Shown in pieces: positions 62,819 through 64,000 of a stretch of DNA of 64,000 bases; the first letter of the stretch is position 1, and every line of letters starts with the position of its first letter. The DNA is from Uloborus plumipes (Eukaryota; Arthropoda; Arachnida; Araneae; Uloboridae). The notes under the pieces were generated by a model that did no database searches, was not told the origin of the DNA, and worked only from the letters and a program-made list of their open reading frames with translations. Location: the NCBI GenBank assembly GCA_038373865.1, contig JAXGGA010002839.1, positions 1 to 64,000 on the forward strand. The letters run 5' to 3'. The position numbers were made by a program, and so were the translations under genes.

Positions 62819-64000
62819 AGCCTACTTTCCCGTTAAAAATAAAAGGAAGACGAAAAAAGCATTAAAAGTGGCTTAATGCATCAAAAATATCTCGTCAAGT
62901 CCAAAAAAAAAGTTAAAAAGAAATAAAAATGTAAAATAAATATCGAAAAATTAAAAATGGGAAAGTAGGGTATTGAGATGGGGAATTTGTGAATCGGTCT
63001 ATCGGTCGGTCTGTCTGTCCCCCCCCCCCTAATAACCTTTGAATGAACATTCCGATTTGAACAAACTTTTTTTTGTTGGAAAGATCTCGGCAAGTACAGC
63101 TCACTCCAATTCTCCATTCTCAATTTATTTTTCGATTTGAATAACTTTTGGTTCAACTTTGAACCGTTCAAACAACCTGTCCCGCGATACTAACTTTTTT
63201 GTGAACAGTCCGATTTGAATAAACTTTTTTTTGCTCGAAAGATCTTATCAAGGATACTTCATTCCCATATTTACATTTCCGATTTGAACAATTTTTCGTT
63301 CAACATTGAACCGTTCAAGCAACCTTTCCACCTAATAACTTTTAAGTGAACCGTCCGAATTGAATGAACTTTTTTTTGTCCGAAAGATCTCGGAGAGGCT
63401 CATTCCCATATTTCGCTTTTTGATTGGAACCATTTTTTGAAAAAATTCAGAAAAAACTTAACATTAGAGCCTACGGTGTAATTTAAGTTGAATGTTGATC
63501 CTGAACTTAAAGGCGGATTTCCTTCAAACTAACTTAGTAAGAAAATGGTTTTGAAAAATAATGTATGTAAAGTACTTTTCTGAATAATCTTCTGTGAGGA
63601 CTCTGATTCCGACTCCGCAAACATGGCGGAAATGCAGGCTCAAAAAAAAAAAAAAGACTGACTGCGCAGACGATTTTTTGTGAATTTATTCATTTGTTTT
63701 ATTTTATTTATTTATTTATTATTATTATTATTTATTTATTAATTTTTTTTGGCAGACGATTTTTTTCTGTAACAAAAATTTTTAATTCACGAGAGCATTT
63801 TATTCTTTATTTATATTTAACAACTGGCAACGGATTAAAAATTAAATTCGGGACATTTTATTAATAAACGATTTTTTTTTCTTTCTTTGATAAAATGTGC
63901 TTTGATATTCTTTGTACTTTATTTATTTATTTATTTATTTTTATTTTTTGAAAACGATTGAGGTATTTTTCTACGGAAGAACAATAACAGTTACGTTCTT
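62819..64000. mobile_element. AGCCTACTTTCCCGT transposon, copy 2 (cut by window end)
   Basis: Starts AGCCTACTTTCCCGT and follows copy 1 (23066) through the GGTC microsatellite, the tandem units of about 150 bp and the AT-rich 3' part. It is not surrounded by hAT ends, which shows the element is independent of the hAT in gene A intron 7. The right terminus lies beyond the window. Confidence 0.75.

Overview
The window is 64 kb of AT-rich eukaryotic nuclear DNA. It has long introns with GT-AG splice sites and is dense with transposons. The two genes are CYP4-type cytochrome P450s whose residues look arthropod-like. Together with the mix of hAT, Tc1/mariner, Helitron and tRNA-derived SINE relics, this suggests an arthropod, perhaps a spider or other arachnid. 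The species assignment is inference.

Protein-coding content is two complete P450 genes in tandem, both on the minus strand. Gene A (19112-38903) has 11 coding exons and encodes 513 aa. Gene B (42806-60296) has 11 coding exons and encodes 528 aa. I rebuilt both by hand from splice sites and homology. Exons 2-10 have the same lengths in both genes and all ten intron phases match, so they arose by duplication. Both keep the N-terminal membrane anchor, the proline hinge, the CYP4 I-helix signature, ExxR, FxPxRF and the heme-binding cysteine. Each should make an endoplasmic-reticulum monooxygenase. Downstream of gene B exon 1 lie three decayed copies of that exon, so it belongs to a fossil tandem array with a unit of about 0.3 kb.

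Layout: 1-19 kb is gene-free and consists of stacked DNA transposons (hAT-type, TA-flanked elements, a Helitron-like element, nested MITEs). 19-39 kb is gene A, with mariner, Tc1, hAT, Helitron-like, SINE and MITE insertions in its introns and a long CA microsatellite in intron 1. 39-42.8 kb is intergenic with a SINE. 42.8-60.3 kb is gene B, whose introns hold a Tc3-like element with a dead transposase, a piggyBac-type MITE with four hairpins, long palindromes, a three-level nest (Harbinger-like MITE > hAT > Helitron), a nested Tigger-like pair and a 1.2-kb foldback element. 60.3-64 kb is upstream of gene B and ends inside a second copy of a repeat-rich transposon that is also nested in gene A intron 7.

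The least familiar pattern is a group of TA-flanked elements (4.1, 12.6, 14.4, 17.5 and 36.6 kb). Each is scattered with many internal copies of a short word of its own, in most cases taken from its terminal repeat.
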